This document shows, one piece after another, positions 1-10,920 of a stretch of 64,000 bases of DNA. The stretch is from a bacterium. Its GTDB lineage: Bacteria > Desulfobacterota > Binatia > Binatales > Binataceae. Under the pieces are notes generated by a model. That model worked only from the letters and a program-made list of their open reading frames with translations, had not been told where the DNA came from and searched no databases. The stretch spans positions 1-64,000 of the forward strand of contig JADBKU010000012.1 in the NCBI GenBank assembly GCA_014896235.1, given 5' to 3'. The position numbers were made by a program, and so were the translations under genes. Each line of letters opens with the position of its first letter. Position 1 is the stretch's first letter.

Positions 1-7
1 CGGACGC

Positions 8-1810
8 CTAGTCTCCAACCTTGAGGAGAGCCAGAAACGCCTCCTGGGGTATCTCGACGCGACCGACCTGTTTCATCCTGCGTTTCCCTTCTTTCTGTTT
101 TTCCAGCAGCTTGCGTTTGCGTGTGATATCTCCGCCGTAACACTTGGCGGTAACGTTTTTGCGCAGCGCCTTGACCGATTCTCTTGCGATTATTTTGGCG
201 CCAATGGCCGCCTGAATCGCCACCTCGAACATCTGCCGCGGAATCAGCTCGCGCATCTTTTCGCATAGCGCGCGGCCACGCTCATAGGCCTTGTCCCGAT
301 GAACGATTATCGAGAGCGCGTCAACAACTTCGCCATTAATGCGGATATCCAATTTAACCAGATGCTCGGGGCGAAAGTCTAGAAACTCATAATCAAGCGA
401 CGCATAACCTCGTGTAGCTGATTTAAGCCGGTCATAGAAATCAAAAACGATTTCCGCCAGCGGCATTTCGTACTGCAGAATCGCTCTTTGATGGCCGGAA
501 AATTTAAGATCGCGCTTCACGCCCCGGCGTTCCTCGCACAGATGCATCACGGCGCCAAGGAACTCTTCCGGAACGTGAATCGACGCGAGGATAAACGGCT
601 CCTCAATCGCTTCGATCGCGCTTTCGTCGGGCAACAGCGCCGGATTATCGACCATCGTCGTCTCGCCAGCCGAGGTCCGTACGCGATAAGCCACTGTCGG
701 CGCGGTGACGACAAGATTGAGACCGAATTCGCGCTCAAGCCGTTCTTGCGCGATTTCCATGTGCAGCAGGCCGAGAAATCCGGCGCGAAAGCCGAAGCCG
801 AGCGCCTGCGAGGTTTCCGGCTCAACCGCGATACTCGCGTCGTTGAGCCTTAGTTTCTCTATCGCATCGCGAAGTTCGCCGTATTGATTCGCCTCGGTCG
901 GATAGAGGCCGGCAAAGACCATCGGCTTCAATTCCTTAAAGCCCGCGAGCGGTTCGTTGGCCGGCCGGTCGGCGTCGGTAACCGTATCGCCGACGCGCAT
1001 ATCGGCGACCGTTTTGATTCCAGCGACGACAAACCCGACCTCGCCCGGACCGATCGCCTCGGCGGCTTGCTCGTGCGGCGTGAACCATCCCAGACGCATC
1101 ACTTCGCCGGTCTTGCCGGTCGCCATCAGGCGGACTTTCATTCCGCGCCGCAATTCGCCATCGATCACGCGAACCAAGCCGATTACACCCTCGTAAGCGT
1201 CGTACCAGCTATCAAAAATAAGGGCGCGCAAGGGTTTGCCCTCGCCCGCTGGCGGCGGCGGGATCCGCCGCACGACCGCCTCGAGCGTCTCCTCGATACC
1301 GATTCCTTCCTTGGCCGAGGTCAGGATCGCGTCAGTCGCGTCGAGTCCGATAATCTGCTCGATTTCGCTGCGCGTATGCTCGACGTCGGCGCCCGGCAGA
1401 TCGATCTTGTTGATAACCGGCACGATTTCGAGGCCATGGTCGAGCGCCATATAAACATTAGCCAAAGTTTGCGCTTCGACGCCCTGGCTGGCGTCAACCA
1501 CCAGCAACGCGCCTTCGCACGCGGCGAGGCTGCGCGACACCTCGTACGCGAAATCGACATGGCCGGGAGTGTCGATAAGGTTGAGAATATAGGTCTTGCC
1601 GTCGCGGGCGGCATAATTCAGGCGTACTGACCGCGCTTTGATCGTGATGCCGCGCTCACGCTCGAGATCCATGGAATCAAGGAACTGTTCCTTGAGTTCC
1701 CGTTTCGAGAGCGCGCCCGTATGTTCGAGCAGCCGGTCGGCCAGCGTCGATTTGCCGTGGTCGATATGCGCAATTATCGAAAAATTGCGGATTAGCTCGC
1801 GAGGCGTCAT
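8..1810 (-). CDS. lepA: Elongation factor 4 (LepA), ribosome back-translocating GTPase
   Basis: The 600-residue product has the full length of LepA/EF-4. The GTPase signatures are all visible: AHIDHGKST (residues 14-22), DTPGH (80-84) and NKID (134-137). The C-terminal tail [19 protein letters not shown] is the LepA-specific domain, which separates it from EF-G and TypA. LepA binds the ribosome and remodels stalled or mis-translocated complexes. It is the last gene of the minus-strand housekeeping string, 57 bp after the epimerase gene. The start is the ATG preceding TPRELIRNF, the usual LepA N-terminus. Confidence 0.97.
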   Translation of the reverse strand: MTPRELIRNFSIIAHIDHGKSTLADRLLEHTGALSKRELKEQFLDSMDLERERGITIKARSVRLNYAARDGKTYILNLIDTPGHVDFAYEVSRSLAACEGALLVVDASQGVEAQTLANVYMALDHGLEIVPVINKIDLPGADVEHTRSEIEQIIGLDATDAILTSAKEGIGIEETLEAVVRRIPPPPAGEGKPLRALIFDSWYDAYEGVIGLVRVIDGELRRGMKVRLMATGKTGEVMRLGWFTPHEQAAEAIGPGEVGFVVAGIKTVADMRVGDTVTDADRPANEPLAGFKELKPMVFAGLYPTEANQYGELRDAIEKLRLNDASIAVEPETSQALGFGFRAGFLGLLHMEIAQERLEREFGLNLVVTAPTVAYRVRTSAGETTMVDNPALLPDESAIEAIEEPFILASIHVPEEFLGAVMHLCEERRGVKRDLKFSGHQRAILQYEMPLAEIVFDFYDRLKSATRGYASLDYEFLDFRPEHLVKLDIRINGEVVDALSIIVHRDKAYERGRALCEKMRELIPRQMFEVAIQAAIGAKIIARESVKALRKNVTAKCYGGDITRKRKLLEKQKEGKRRMKQVGRVEIPQEAFLALLKVGD

Positions 1811-1867
1811 GAAAATGCGATAAAGCGGGCGCGCTCGGCGCTCCGAATCATCAATGATAGCACGGCG

Positions 1868-2806
1868 TCAGCGGGCGCGCGCGAAGCGCTCATGGAAGTA
1901 TGCATAGGTGCGCCGAAGGCCGTCGTCGAGCGCGATCTCCGGACGCCATCCGAGTTCCCGGCTCGCGCGCGCCGCGGATATCGCCGAGCGCATCTGCTCG
2001 CCCGGACGCGCCGCGGCATACACCGGCGTCCCGGACACGCCCGCGATGTCCGCGAGCCGCCGGTAGAGCCGATTCACGCTGGTCTCGATGCCCGTTCCGA
2101 TATTAATTGGGCCGCCGGCCGCCGCCGTCAGCGCCGCGACATTCGCGCGCACGACGTCGCCTACATAAACGTAGTCGCGGGTCTGCTCGCCGTCGCCGAA
2201 AATCGTCGCCGGGCGGCCTTCGAGCAGCCGCGCGCAGAAGATCGCGACCACCCCGGCCTCCCCATGCGGGTCTTGCCGCGGCCCATAAACGTTCGCGTAA
2301 CGCATCGCGGCGTATTCGATACCGTATTGGACCTTATAAAAATGGAGATAAGACTCGGTGGCCAGTTTCGCCACGCCGTATGGACTGACCGGACGGCACG
2401 GATGGCTCTCGTCGGCGGGGAAAAAGTCCTGCTCTCCGTAGATCGCTCCGCCGGTCGAGGCGAAAACCACGCGCCTCAGACCGTGCGGCCGCGCCGCCTC
2501 GATTAAATTGAGAAAGCCAACCAGGTTCACCTGCGCGTCGAAAGCGGGGTCGGCGACCGATCGCCGCACATCCATCTGCGCCGCGAAATGGACGATCGCT
2601 TCGGGCCGATGCGCCGCGGCGATCTCGCGCACGCGCTCAGCGTCGCGCAGGTCGGCTTCGTAAAATCGCGCCCCGGGGTTCAGGTTGTCCCGCGTGCCTG
2701 CCGTGAGGTTGTCGATCACGGCCACCTGATGCGCTCCGGCGGCGACCAGCGCGTCGACGGTATGCGATCCGATAAAGCCGGCGCCGCCGGTCACAAGTAT
2801 CCGCAT
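1868..2806 (-). CDS. galE: UDP-glucose 4-epimerase-like NAD-dependent sugar epimerase (extended SDR)
   Basis: This is a 312-residue extended short-chain dehydrogenase. The Rossmann motif GGAGFIGSH lies at residues 7-15 and the catalytic Tyr-Lys pair is in SPYGVAK (Y143, K147). The sequence STGGAIYGE is typical of the shorter UDP-glucose 4-epimerases that interconvert UDP-glucose and UDP-galactose. It lies 24 bp downstream of the UDP-glucose dehydrogenase gene, so both probably feed nucleotide sugars into envelope polysaccharide made with the nearby glycosyltransferase. UDP-glucuronate 4-epimerase is an alternative specificity, favoured slightly by the neighbouring dehydrogenase. Confidence 0.88.
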   Translation of the reverse strand: MRILVTGGAGFIGSHTVDALVAAGAHQVAVIDNLTAGTRDNLNPGARFYEADLRDAERVREIAAAHRPEAIVHFAAQMDVRRSVADPAFDAQVNLVGFLNLIEAARPHGLRRVVFASTGGAIYGEQDFFPADESHPCRPVSPYGVAKLATESYLHFYKVQYGIEYAAMRYANVYGPRQDPHGEAGVVAIFCARLLEGRPATIFGDGEQTRDYVYVGDVVRANVAALTAAAGGPINIGTGIETSVNRLYRRLADIAGVSGTPVYAAARPGEQMRSAISAARASRELGWRPEIALDDGLRRTYAYFHERFARAR

Positions 2807-2830
2807 CGCGAAACCTTCCGCCGCGCCCGG

Positions 2831-4136
2831 TCAGACCGGCCGGCGGCCAATCGAGTAATAACGGAACTCCAGCGCCTTCATCAGCGCCGGATCGTACAGA
2901 TTGCGCCCGTCGAAAATCACCGGACTTTTGAGCAGCGCTTTAATCCGATGGAAATTCGGATGACGAAACTCGTTCCACTCGGTGAGGATGATCAGCGCGT
3001 CGGCGCCCGCCAGCGCGTCGTAATTGGTTTCGTGCAGCGCCACTCGATCGCCGAAGATGTTTCGCGCCGAGCCAAGCGCTTCGGGATCGTGAGCGCTGAT
3101 TTTCGCGCCCATCCGCAGCAGCTCCTCGATCACCACCAGCGAGGGCGCTTCGCGCATATCGTCGGTGCGCGGCTTGAAAGCCAGTCCCCAGATTGCGAAG
3201 GTGCGGCCTTTCACGTCGCCGCCGAAATGCTCGCGCACGCGATCGACCAGCAACCGTTTCTGCCGCGTATTGACCTCGTCGGTGGCGCGCAGAATCGTGA
3301 AATCGATATTTCTGGCCGCCGCGCTGTGAATCAGCGCCTGCACGTCTTTGGGAAAACACGAGCCGCCGTAGCCCACGCCCGGAAACAGGAACTGCGAACC
3401 GATCCGCTTGTCGCTGCCCATCCCGCGCCGCACGTCGTTAATCTCCGCGCCCACCGCCTCGCAGAGGTTAGCCATCTGGTTGCGCGAATTGGTCACGAAG
3501 CGATGGACAAGGCGATCTTTGGGTTGACGCCAGATTCGAGCGCGGATCCATCACCAGGACGGGATTGTCGGTGCGCAGGAAGGGCGAATGAATTTCGCGC
3601 AGAATCGCCGTCGCCTGCTCGGACGTGCTGCCGATCACGACGCGGTCGGGCCGCATGAAGTCCTCGATCGCCGAGCCTTCCTTGAGGAATTCCGGCACCG
3701 AACAGACGTCTATCCGATGACGCGACGATTGCGCGATGAGCTCGCGCACGCGATCGTTGGTTCCGACCGGCACGGTGCTTTTAATCGCGATAATATGATA
3801 GCCGGTCGCGGCCCGCGCGACGCCCGTGGCCGCCGCCAGTACGCCTGTCAGATCGGCGGCGCCGTCCGCGCTCATCGGCGTGCCCACGGCGATAAACGAG
3901 ACCATCGATTGTCCAACCGCCGCTTCAAGCTCGGTGGTGAAGCTCAAGCGCCGTTCCTTCAGGTTTCGCCGCACCAGCTCTTCGAGGCCGGGCTCGTAAA
4001 TTGGCACATGGCCGTTCTGAAGCGCTTCGATCCGTTCCCGGTCGATATCGACGCAGATCACCTCGTTGCCGCTCTCGGCGAAGCAGGTGCCGCTTACCAG
4101 GCCGACGTAGCCGATTCCGACGACGGCGATATTCAT
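2831..4136 (-). pseudogene. ugd: UDP-glucose 6-dehydrogenase, frame broken in the middle by a foreign 58-nt patch
   Basis: Two reading frames together make one UDP-glucose/GDP-mannose dehydrogenase, which oxidises UDP-glucose to UDP-glucuronate. The N-terminal half (4136 down to 3468) has GIGYVG at residues 7-12 and reads normally to MDPRS. The C-terminal half (from about 3480 down to 2831) resumes at [12 protein letters not shown] and carries the catalytic-cysteine motif GGSCFPKD. Between them the conserved helix that should follow MDPRS (family pattern like AELTKYAANA) is missing. Positions 3481-3538 instead match the 3' end of mdh in inverted orientation, and the frame is lost there. As sequenced, no full enzyme can be made. 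An assembly or consensus error is possible. Confidence 0.9.
3481..3538. repeat. Inverted near-copy of the mdh 3' end inside ugd (arm 1)
   Basis: By hand alignment these 58 nt match the reverse complement of 10866-10920. There are three exact blocks of 13, 22 and 18 nt, separated by a 2-nt insertion and a 3-for-2 replacement. On the plus strand the segment reads as mdh sense sequence, including its last codons, stop codon and 11 nt beyond it. It replaces, rather than adds to, about 64-66 nt of ugd coding sequence. Confidence 0.9.
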
Positions 4137-4143
4137 CGCGGGT

Positions 4144-5082
4144 TCAGAACTCCTCCTTGATCACGTATATCGGTTTGCCCTGCGATTCGTGATAGGTGCG
4201 CGCGATCATCTCGCCGATCAGGCCAAGGCTCACGAACTGCACGCCCACCACCACCAGCAGCACCGCCAGCAAGAGCGCCGGCCGGTTGCCCAACGAATAG
4301 CCGAGAACGATTTTTTCGAATACCAGCACGCCCGTCCATAACGCGCCGAGCACGCCCAGCAGCACGCCGATCGCGCCAAAAACCTGGATCGGGCGGGTCG
4401 AATATCCCGAAAGGAACCGCACCGTGAGCAGATCCAGCACAGTGCGGATGACCCGGCCCGGACCATATTTCGACTGGCCGCTGCGGCGCGGCCGGAAATT
4501 CACCGGTAGCTCGGCGATTCTGGCGCCCTGCTCGGCCGCGATCGCGGGTACGAAACGATGCATCTCGCCGTAGAGCATCAGGCGGCGCGCCAAATCCCCC
4601 CGATAGGCCTTCAGCGTGCATCCGTAGTCGTGCAGGGCGACGCCGGTGATGCGCGAAATCAGCGCGTTGGCGGCGATCGAGGGCATCCGGCGCGTCACCG
4701 CCGCGCCGCGCCAGCGCTCGGTGCGCCAGCCGCTGATCAAATCGTAACCCTCCTCCAGCCGCGCGAGCAGGCGCGGGATGTCGGCGGGATCGTTTTCGCC
4801 GTCCGCGTCGATCGCGACCACCACCGCGCCGCGCGAATGCTGGAGGCCGCAGGCGAGCGCCGCCGTCTGGCCGGAGTTGCGCGCAAGGCGGATCACGCGC
4901 ACGCGCGCGTCGGCCGCCCTGATTTCGCGCAAGACCTTGTCGCCGCCGTCGTCGCTCCCGTCGTCGACGAAAATTAATTCGTACTCGCGCCCAAGCGCGC
5001 CCAGCGCGCGATTCAATTCATCGTGTAGGGGCGCGAGATTGTCCCGCTCGTTATAGAGCGGAACAACTATTGAGAGGTCCAT
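4144..5082 (-). CDS. Family 2 glycosyltransferase, dolichol/undecaprenyl-phosphate sugar synthase type
   Basis: The 312-residue protein begins with a GT-A domain: SIVVPLYNERDN, then the metal/nucleotide signatures DDGSDDGG (residues 40-46) and DADGENDP with the DxD aspartates at 92-94. DYGCTLKAYR is typical of DPM1/ArnC-like enzymes that load a sugar onto a polyprenyl phosphate at the inner membrane. Two C-terminal hydrophobic segments (roughly 230-255 and 265-292) fit the membrane-anchored subgroup. It starts inside the end of the PfkB kinase gene (16-bp overlap) and stops 7 bp before ugd, so it is co-transcribed with them. The exact sugar donor cannot be read from sequence. Confidence 0.9.
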   Translation of the reverse strand: MDLSIVVPLYNERDNLAPLHDELNRALGALGREYELIFVDDGSDDGGDKVLREIRAADARVRVIRLARNSGQTAALACGLQHSRGAVVVAIDADGENDPADIPRLLARLEEGYDLISGWRTERWRGAAVTRRMPSIAANALISRITGVALHDYGCTLKAYRGDLARRLMLYGEMHRFVPAIAAEQGARIAELPVNFRPRRSGQSKYGPGRVIRTVLDLLTVRFLSGYSTRPIQVFGAIGVLLGVLGALWTGVLVFEKIVLGYSLGNRPALLLAVLLVVVGVQFVSLGLIGEMIARTYHESQGKPIYVIKEEF

Positions 5083-5996
5083 CGGGAATGATGCGAATCC
5101 GTGAGCTCAAGGAAGCTGCGGTAGCGCCGTTCGATATCGTCCCAGGTCAGCATCGCCAGACGGTTGACCGAGAATTCTTCGACCACGAACGAGCCGAGCA
5201 CGCATCCGTAAACGACGCCGGTGCGCAGCGCCGATTCGCTGACGCCGCCCTTGCGCGCGATATAGCCCATGAAGGCGCCGGCGAACGTGTCACCCGCCCC
5301 GGTCGGATCTACCACCTCTTCGAGCGGATAGGCGGGCGTCGCAAACAGGCCTTCGCGGCTGAACTGAAGCACGCCGTATTCGCCGCGCTTGACCAGCACA
5401 GTGTCCGGACCCATCTTGAGAATCGCGCGGCCGGCTTTGACGAGATTATGCTCGCCGCTCAGCATCCGCGCTTCTTCGTCGTTGAGCGTCAGGATATCGA
5501 TGCGCGGCAACAGGCGGAGCAGCGCGGCGCGGTCGTTCGCGATCCAGTGATTCATCGTGTCGGCCGCGACCACCTTCGGACTCGCCACCTGGCCGAGCAC
5601 GTGTTGCTGCAGATCGGGCGAAATATTCGCGAGAAAAACGAAATCCGAGCGGCGCTGGTCGGGCAGCAGTTCTGGCGAGAAGTCCGCGAACACGTTGAGC
5701 GCGAGGCTGACCGTGTCGCGCACGTTCATATCTTCATGATAGCGGCCATGCCAGCGGAAAGTCGGGCCGTCCCGCGTGACCATCCCACGCACGTCGATCG
5801 CGCGCTCGGCGAACAGCTTGCGATCGCCTTCACGGAAATCCGTGCCGACCGCTGCGACCACGCTGACCGGCGCGAAGTAACGCGCCGCCAGCGCGAAATA
5901 GCTGACCGATCCGCCAAGCGCCGCTTCGACCGAGCCGTTGCGCGTCTCGACCGTGTCGTATCCGATAGTGCCTACCGCCAGGATGCTCATTGCCAA
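5067..5996 (-). CDS. PfkB-family sugar/nucleoside kinase
   Basis: This is a 309-residue ribokinase-fold kinase. The N-terminal motif GGSVSYFALAARYF and the C-terminal anion-hole/catalytic-base motif DPTGAGDTFAGAF identify the PfkB family, which phosphorylates a sugar or nucleoside hydroxyl with ATP. It sits 56 bp downstream of the methylthioadenosine phosphorylase gene. A role with nucleosides or with the released methylthioribose phosphate is therefore suggestive, but this is inference from context only. Its 3' end overlaps the glycosyltransferase start by 16 bp. The substrate is unknown. Confidence 0.88.
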   Translation of the reverse strand: MAMSILAVGTIGYDTVETRNGSVEAALGGSVSYFALAARYFAPVSVVAAVGTDFREGDRKLFAERAIDVRGMVTRDGPTFRWHGRYHEDMNVRDTVSLALNVFADFSPELLPDQRRSDFVFLANISPDLQQHVLGQVASPKVVAADTMNHWIANDRAALLRLLPRIDILTLNDEEARMLSGEHNLVKAGRAILKMGPDTVLVKRGEYGVLQFSREGLFATPAYPLEEVVDPTGAGDTFAGAFMGYIARKGGVSESALRTGVVYGCVLGSFVVEEFSVNRLAMLTWDDIERRYRSFLELTDSHHSRWTSQ

Positions 5997-6052
5997 TAAT
6001 CAGCCGCCATTGAATGGGATTCGATATGCGATCCGGCCCGCGCCGCGCGCCG

Positions 6053-6919
6053 CTACTTGAGATATTTTCCCGCGATCGGCGCGAGCCGCGCCGCGGCCGA
6101 CGCGGGAATCGCGGCGCGGTCGGTGATAATCGCGTCCTTCAGCGAACTCGCGCAGGCGCATCGCCGCTCCCGCCGCCCCAGCGCCGCCGCAAGATTGAGC
6201 ACGGCGCGCTGCGCGAGCGCGACGTTAAGGCGCATCACGCGCAGAATCTCGCCGATATCGACCGCGGCGACGCTCTGATGCCAGCAGTCGAAATCGGTGA
6301 CCAGCGCGAGCACCGCGTAGCATAGCTCGGCCTCGCGCGCGAGCCGCGCCTCCTGCATCGCGGTCATGCTGATCACGTCCACGCCCCAACTCCGGTAGAG
6401 ATTAGACTCGGCGCGGGTCGAGAACTGCGGGCCCTCGATACAAAAATAAACGCCGCCATCGTGGATTTTGGCGCCGGCCGTTTCCGCCGCATTCGCCAGA
6501 TCGCGCCGCAGGTCGGCGCATACCGGATCGGCGAGCGAAACGTGGCCTACGATGCCGTCGCCGAAAAACGTCGGCCGGCGGGCGTAAGTGTGATCGATAA
6601 ATTGATCGGGCGCGACCAGGTCGCCGGGCGCGATATTTTCCTTCATGCTGCCGGCGCTGCTGACCGACACCAGATGCTCGGCGCCGAGCTTTTTCATCCC
6701 CCAGACATTCGCGCGGTAGTTCAGTTCCGAGGGCAAAATCCGATGGCCGGCGCCGTGGCGCGACAGAAAGATGATCTCCACCCCGCCGGCTTCGCCGCGA
6801 TAGTAGGCGTCGGACGGCGCGCCGAAGGGGGTATCCAGTTCGATTCGCTCGACGCGCTCGAGACCTTCGATCTGATAAAAGCCGCTGCCGCCGATTATGC
6901 CCAGTACCGTCTTCGCCAT
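6053..6919 (-). CDS. mtnP: S-methyl-5'-thioadenosine phosphorylase (MTAP/PNP family)
   Basis: The 288-residue product cleaves methylthioadenosine, the by-product of polyamine synthesis, with phosphate. This gives adenine and methylthioribose-1-phosphate for methionine salvage. GGSGFY near the N-terminus, SRHGAGH, SVSSAGSM and the C-terminal LAREAELCYA / VTDFDCW are hallmarks of MTAP rather than of bacterial purine nucleoside phosphorylases. The motif normally read as MTN(V/M)PEA is MTAMQEA here, so a small shift in base specificity (guanosine or inosine) cannot be excluded. It starts 10 nt after the true rlmN stop, in the same operon. Confidence 0.93.
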   Translation of the reverse strand: MAKTVLGIIGGSGFYQIEGLERVERIELDTPFGAPSDAYYRGEAGGVEIIFLSRHGAGHRILPSELNYRANVWGMKKLGAEHLVSVSSAGSMKENIAPGDLVAPDQFIDHTYARRPTFFGDGIVGHVSLADPVCADLRRDLANAAETAGAKIHDGGVYFCIEGPQFSTRAESNLYRSWGVDVISMTAMQEARLAREAELCYAVLALVTDFDCWHQSVAAVDIGEILRVMRLNVALAQRAVLNLAAALGRRERRCACASSLKDAIITDRAAIPASAAARLAPIAGKYLK

Positions 6920-6929
6920 GCCTGAACTT

Positions 6930-8043
6930 TCATGCGCGTGCGCGCCGCCCGTCTGCCTCTTCCGCGCGCCGTTCCGCGTAAAGCTGGCCGCAGGCGGCAG
7001 CGATATCGCGTCCGGGCTCTCGCGGATAGTTGCGGTCAGTTACCCTGATGGAGGATCGCTTGAAAGCCCTCCACCCGCGCGCGCGGCGACGGCTGAAACG
7101 GCGCGCCCGCGAAGGGATTGAAGATGATCAGATTGACCTTCGCGCGCAGCGCCGCCAGCATCCGCGCCAGCCGCCGCGCGTCGGCGTCGGAGTCGTTGAC
7201 GCCGTCGAGCATCACGTACTCGAAGGTGATCCGGCGCCGGCGCTTAAGCGGCAGATTCGCGCACGCCGCGATCAGATCGGCAAGCGGAAACCGCCGGTTT
7301 ATCGGCGCGATCCGGTCGCGCACCTCGTCGGTGGTGGCGTGCAGCGAAACCGCCAGATTGACGTCGAAATCGGCCAGCAGGCGCTCCATGCCGGGAATCA
7401 GCCCGACGGTCGAAACGGTGATGCGCCGTGGCGAAATTCCCATCCCCCACTCCGCGGTCATCGCCGTCAGCGCGCGCGCCAGGCGCGGATAGTTCGCCAG
7501 CGGCTCGCCCATCCCCATGAACACGTAATTGGTGAGCGCCTCTTCAGGATCCAGAAAGCGGCGCGCGGCGATTATCTGACCAAGGATTTCGCCGGCCGAA
7601 AGATTTCGCCGCAGCCCCATCCGCGCGGTCGCGCAAAATTCGCATCCCATCGCGCATCCCGCCTGGCTCGAAACGCAGAGCGTAACGCGATCGCCGGCGG
7701 GAATGATCACGCTCTCGATCCGCTCGCCGTCGCCCAGCGCGAGCAACAGCTTGCGCGTGCCGTCGGCCGCGCGCGCCACGAAGGCCGGATTCGGCGCGCC
7801 GAGCGCGAAACGGTCCGCGAGCGCCTCGCGCAGCGCGAGCGGCAGATCGAGCATAGCGGCGAACGAATCCGCGCCGCGTTTCCACAGCCACGCCATTATT
7901 TGGCGGGCGCGATACGGGCGCTCGCCCAAATCGCGCAGCGCCGATTCGAGTTCGTCCAGCGCGAGGTCGCGGATATCTGGACGCGCCGCGCGGGATGGAT
8001 ATGGCGCGGGCGTGTCTCGTTGATTCTCCGTGGCGGGATCCAC
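6930..8043 (-). CDS. rlmN: 23S rRNA / tRNA adenine-C2 methyltransferase RlmN, frame broken near 3' end
   Basis: This radical-SAM methyltransferase modifies A2503 of 23S rRNA and A37 of some tRNAs. The cluster motif GCAMGCEFCATARMG and FMGMGEPLANY are present. The open frame from 8043 stops at 7036, just after GFQAILHQGN, before the second catalytic cysteine. The missing tail lies directly downstream in other frames: TIRES, then GRDIAAACGQLYAERR, ending at a TGA at 6930-6932. One missing base near 7038 and one near 7015 restore a normal protein with the essential AACGQL cysteine. Either these are consensus errors or the enzyme is inactive. Confidence 0.9.
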
Positions 8044-8198
8044 CGCGATTATTTTAGAGGAAATTCAAGGGCGCGGCAGCGCCTTCACGGGGCTCCCGGC
8101 GCGAATTTTCCGGTTCAAGCCGATCGGGTTCAGCGCCGCCGCAATCTACTCGGGCGCGCATCAGCGCTGATACTAATTTTTGCCGGCAACTTCGGCGG

Positions 8199-8615
8199 TT
8201 ACGCGGTCAATTCCGAGGTGCGAAAGAAAAACGCCAGTTCGCGGGCGGCGGTTTCGGGCGCGTCGGAACCGTGCGTCGCGTTCTGCTCGACGTTCTGGCC
8301 GAAATCGCGCCGAATCGTCCCCGGTTCGGCCTTGGCCGGATCGGTCGCGCCCATCAGGTCGCGCCAGCGCTTGATTGCGTTCTCGCCTTCCAGCGCCATC
8401 ACGACCACCGGCCCCGAGGTCATGTAATCGCAGAGCGATCTGTAAAAAGGACGCTCCTTATGCACGTCGTAGAAGGTTTCGGCCTCGGCGCGCGAAAGCC
8501 GCACCAGCCGCATCCCGACAATTTTGAGGCCGCTCGCCTCGATCCGTTTGACGATGTCGCCGATCAGATGACGGGCGACAGCGTCGGGTTTGATTATCGC
8601 GAAGGTTCTTTCCAT
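8199..8615 (-). CDS. ndk: Nucleoside diphosphate kinase
   Basis: The 138-residue protein transfers the gamma phosphate between nucleoside triphosphates and diphosphates through a phosphohistidine. The start [13 protein letters not shown] and the active-site NATHGSD are diagnostic, and the length is standard. It lies 39 bp downstream of sucD. That position fits the known link between succinyl-CoA synthetase and Ndk, which can equilibrate GTP and ATP. The 155 bp separating it from rlmN contain no further gene. Confidence 0.97.
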   Translation of the reverse strand: MERTFAIIKPDAVARHLIGDIVKRIEASGLKIVGMRLVRLSRAEAETFYDVHKERPFYRSLCDYMTSGPVVVMALEGENAIKRWRDLMGATDPAKAEPGTIRRDFGQNVEQNATHGSDAPETAARELAFFFRTSELTA

Positions 8616-8654
8616 TAAAAATCTAAAGTATTACTTCAATTTGATGCGCCAGCC

Positions 8655-9536
8655 TCAGGCGGCTTTGCCGTCGAGCACCGACTTCATCGTAATGCCCAAT
8701 TCCGCCGGACTCATCGCGACCGCGATACCTGCCGCCTTGAGCGCGGCGATCTTGTCGGCGGCCGTGCCGCGCCCGCCTGAAATAATCGCCCCCGCGTGGC
8801 CCATCCGCCGTCCTTTTGGGGCGGTCTGGCCAGCGATAAACGCGACTACCGGCTTCCTGAAGTTTTCCTTGATATACTGCGCGGCCTCTTCCTCGGCCGT
8901 GCCGCCGATTTCGCCGATCATGATTACGGCGCGAGTGCCCGGATCTTCATTGAAAAGTTTCAGGATATCGATATGACCGCTGCCGACGATCGGGTCGCCG
9001 CCGATCCCGACGCAGGTCGATTGGCCGATGCCGAGTTGGGTGAGCTGGTACACCGCTTCATAGGTGAGGGTGCCCGAGCGCGAGACCACGCCGATATCGC
9101 CGGGCTTATGGATATAGCCGGGCATGATTCCGATTTTGCACTCGCCGGGCGTGATCACGCCCGGGCAATTTGGCCCAATCAGGCGGCTTTTCGAGCCGTT
9201 CATGTAGCGGCTGACCTTGACCATGTCCAGCACCGGCACGCCTTCGGTGATGCAGATGACCAGCTCGATGCCGGCCGCCACCGCTTCAAGGATCGCATCG
9301 GCGGCAAACGGCGGCGGCACGTAGATCACCGTCGCGTTGGCGCCGGTCGCCTTGCGCGCCTGTTCGACCGTGTCAAAAATCGGGATGCCCTCGAAATTCG
9401 TGCCGCCCTTGCCGGGGACGACGCCGCCGACCATCTGCGTACCGTATTCCTTGCACGCCCGGGTATGAATCTGACCGGTCGCGCCGGTGATTCCCTGAGT
9501 TAGAACGCGAGTGTTTTTGTTGACCAGAATGCTCAT
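8655..9536 (-). CDS. sucD: Succinyl-CoA synthetase alpha subunit
   Basis: The 293-residue alpha subunit carries the CoA-binding Rossmann domain ([13 protein letters not shown] near the N-terminus) and the phosphohistidine in [13 protein letters not shown]. With SucC it makes ATP or GTP from succinyl-CoA in the TCA cycle. It follows sucC by 15 bp and is clearly translated from the same message. Length and motifs are normal. Confidence 0.97.
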   Translation of the reverse strand: MSILVNKNTRVLTQGITGATGQIHTRACKEYGTQMVGGVVPGKGGTNFEGIPIFDTVEQARKATGANATVIYVPPPFAADAILEAVAAGIELVICITEGVPVLDMVKVSRYMNGSKSRLIGPNCPGVITPGECKIGIMPGYIHKPGDIGVVSRSGTLTYEAVYQLTQLGIGQSTCVGIGGDPIVGSGHIDILKLFNEDPGTRAVIMIGEIGGTAEEEAAQYIKENFRKPVVAFIAGQTAPKGRRMGHAGAIISGGRGTAADKIAALKAAGIAVAMSPAELGITMKSVLDGKAA

Positions 9537-9551
9537 CGCAATATCGCTCTT

Positions 9552-10727
<1,176 letters not shown>

Positions 10728-10865
10728 GCGTTACCTTGATTCCAGCCCGGATCGGGCCGCGTCCCGGACATCAACGCTAGAAAAATCCATGCGAAGTGCA
10801 AAAGCACAATCTTCCGCCTCGGCGGGCATAACCGTCGTCGTCGCGCGCCGTTCTGCAGAACAATC

Positions 10866-10920
10866 CGAATCTGGCGTCAACCCGCGATCGCCTTGTCCAT
10901 CGCTTCGACCAATTCGCGCA
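10866..10920. repeat. Source arm of the inverted repeat: mdh 3' end and first downstream bases (arm 2)
   Basis: This is the native copy of the segment found inverted in ugd at 3481-3538, about 7.3 kb away. Here it encodes the expected malate dehydrogenase C-terminus (ELVEAMDKAIAG), the stop codon and 11 nt beyond. This copy is therefore the likely donor and the ugd copy the recipient. By hand count 53 positions are identical. Confidence 0.9.
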
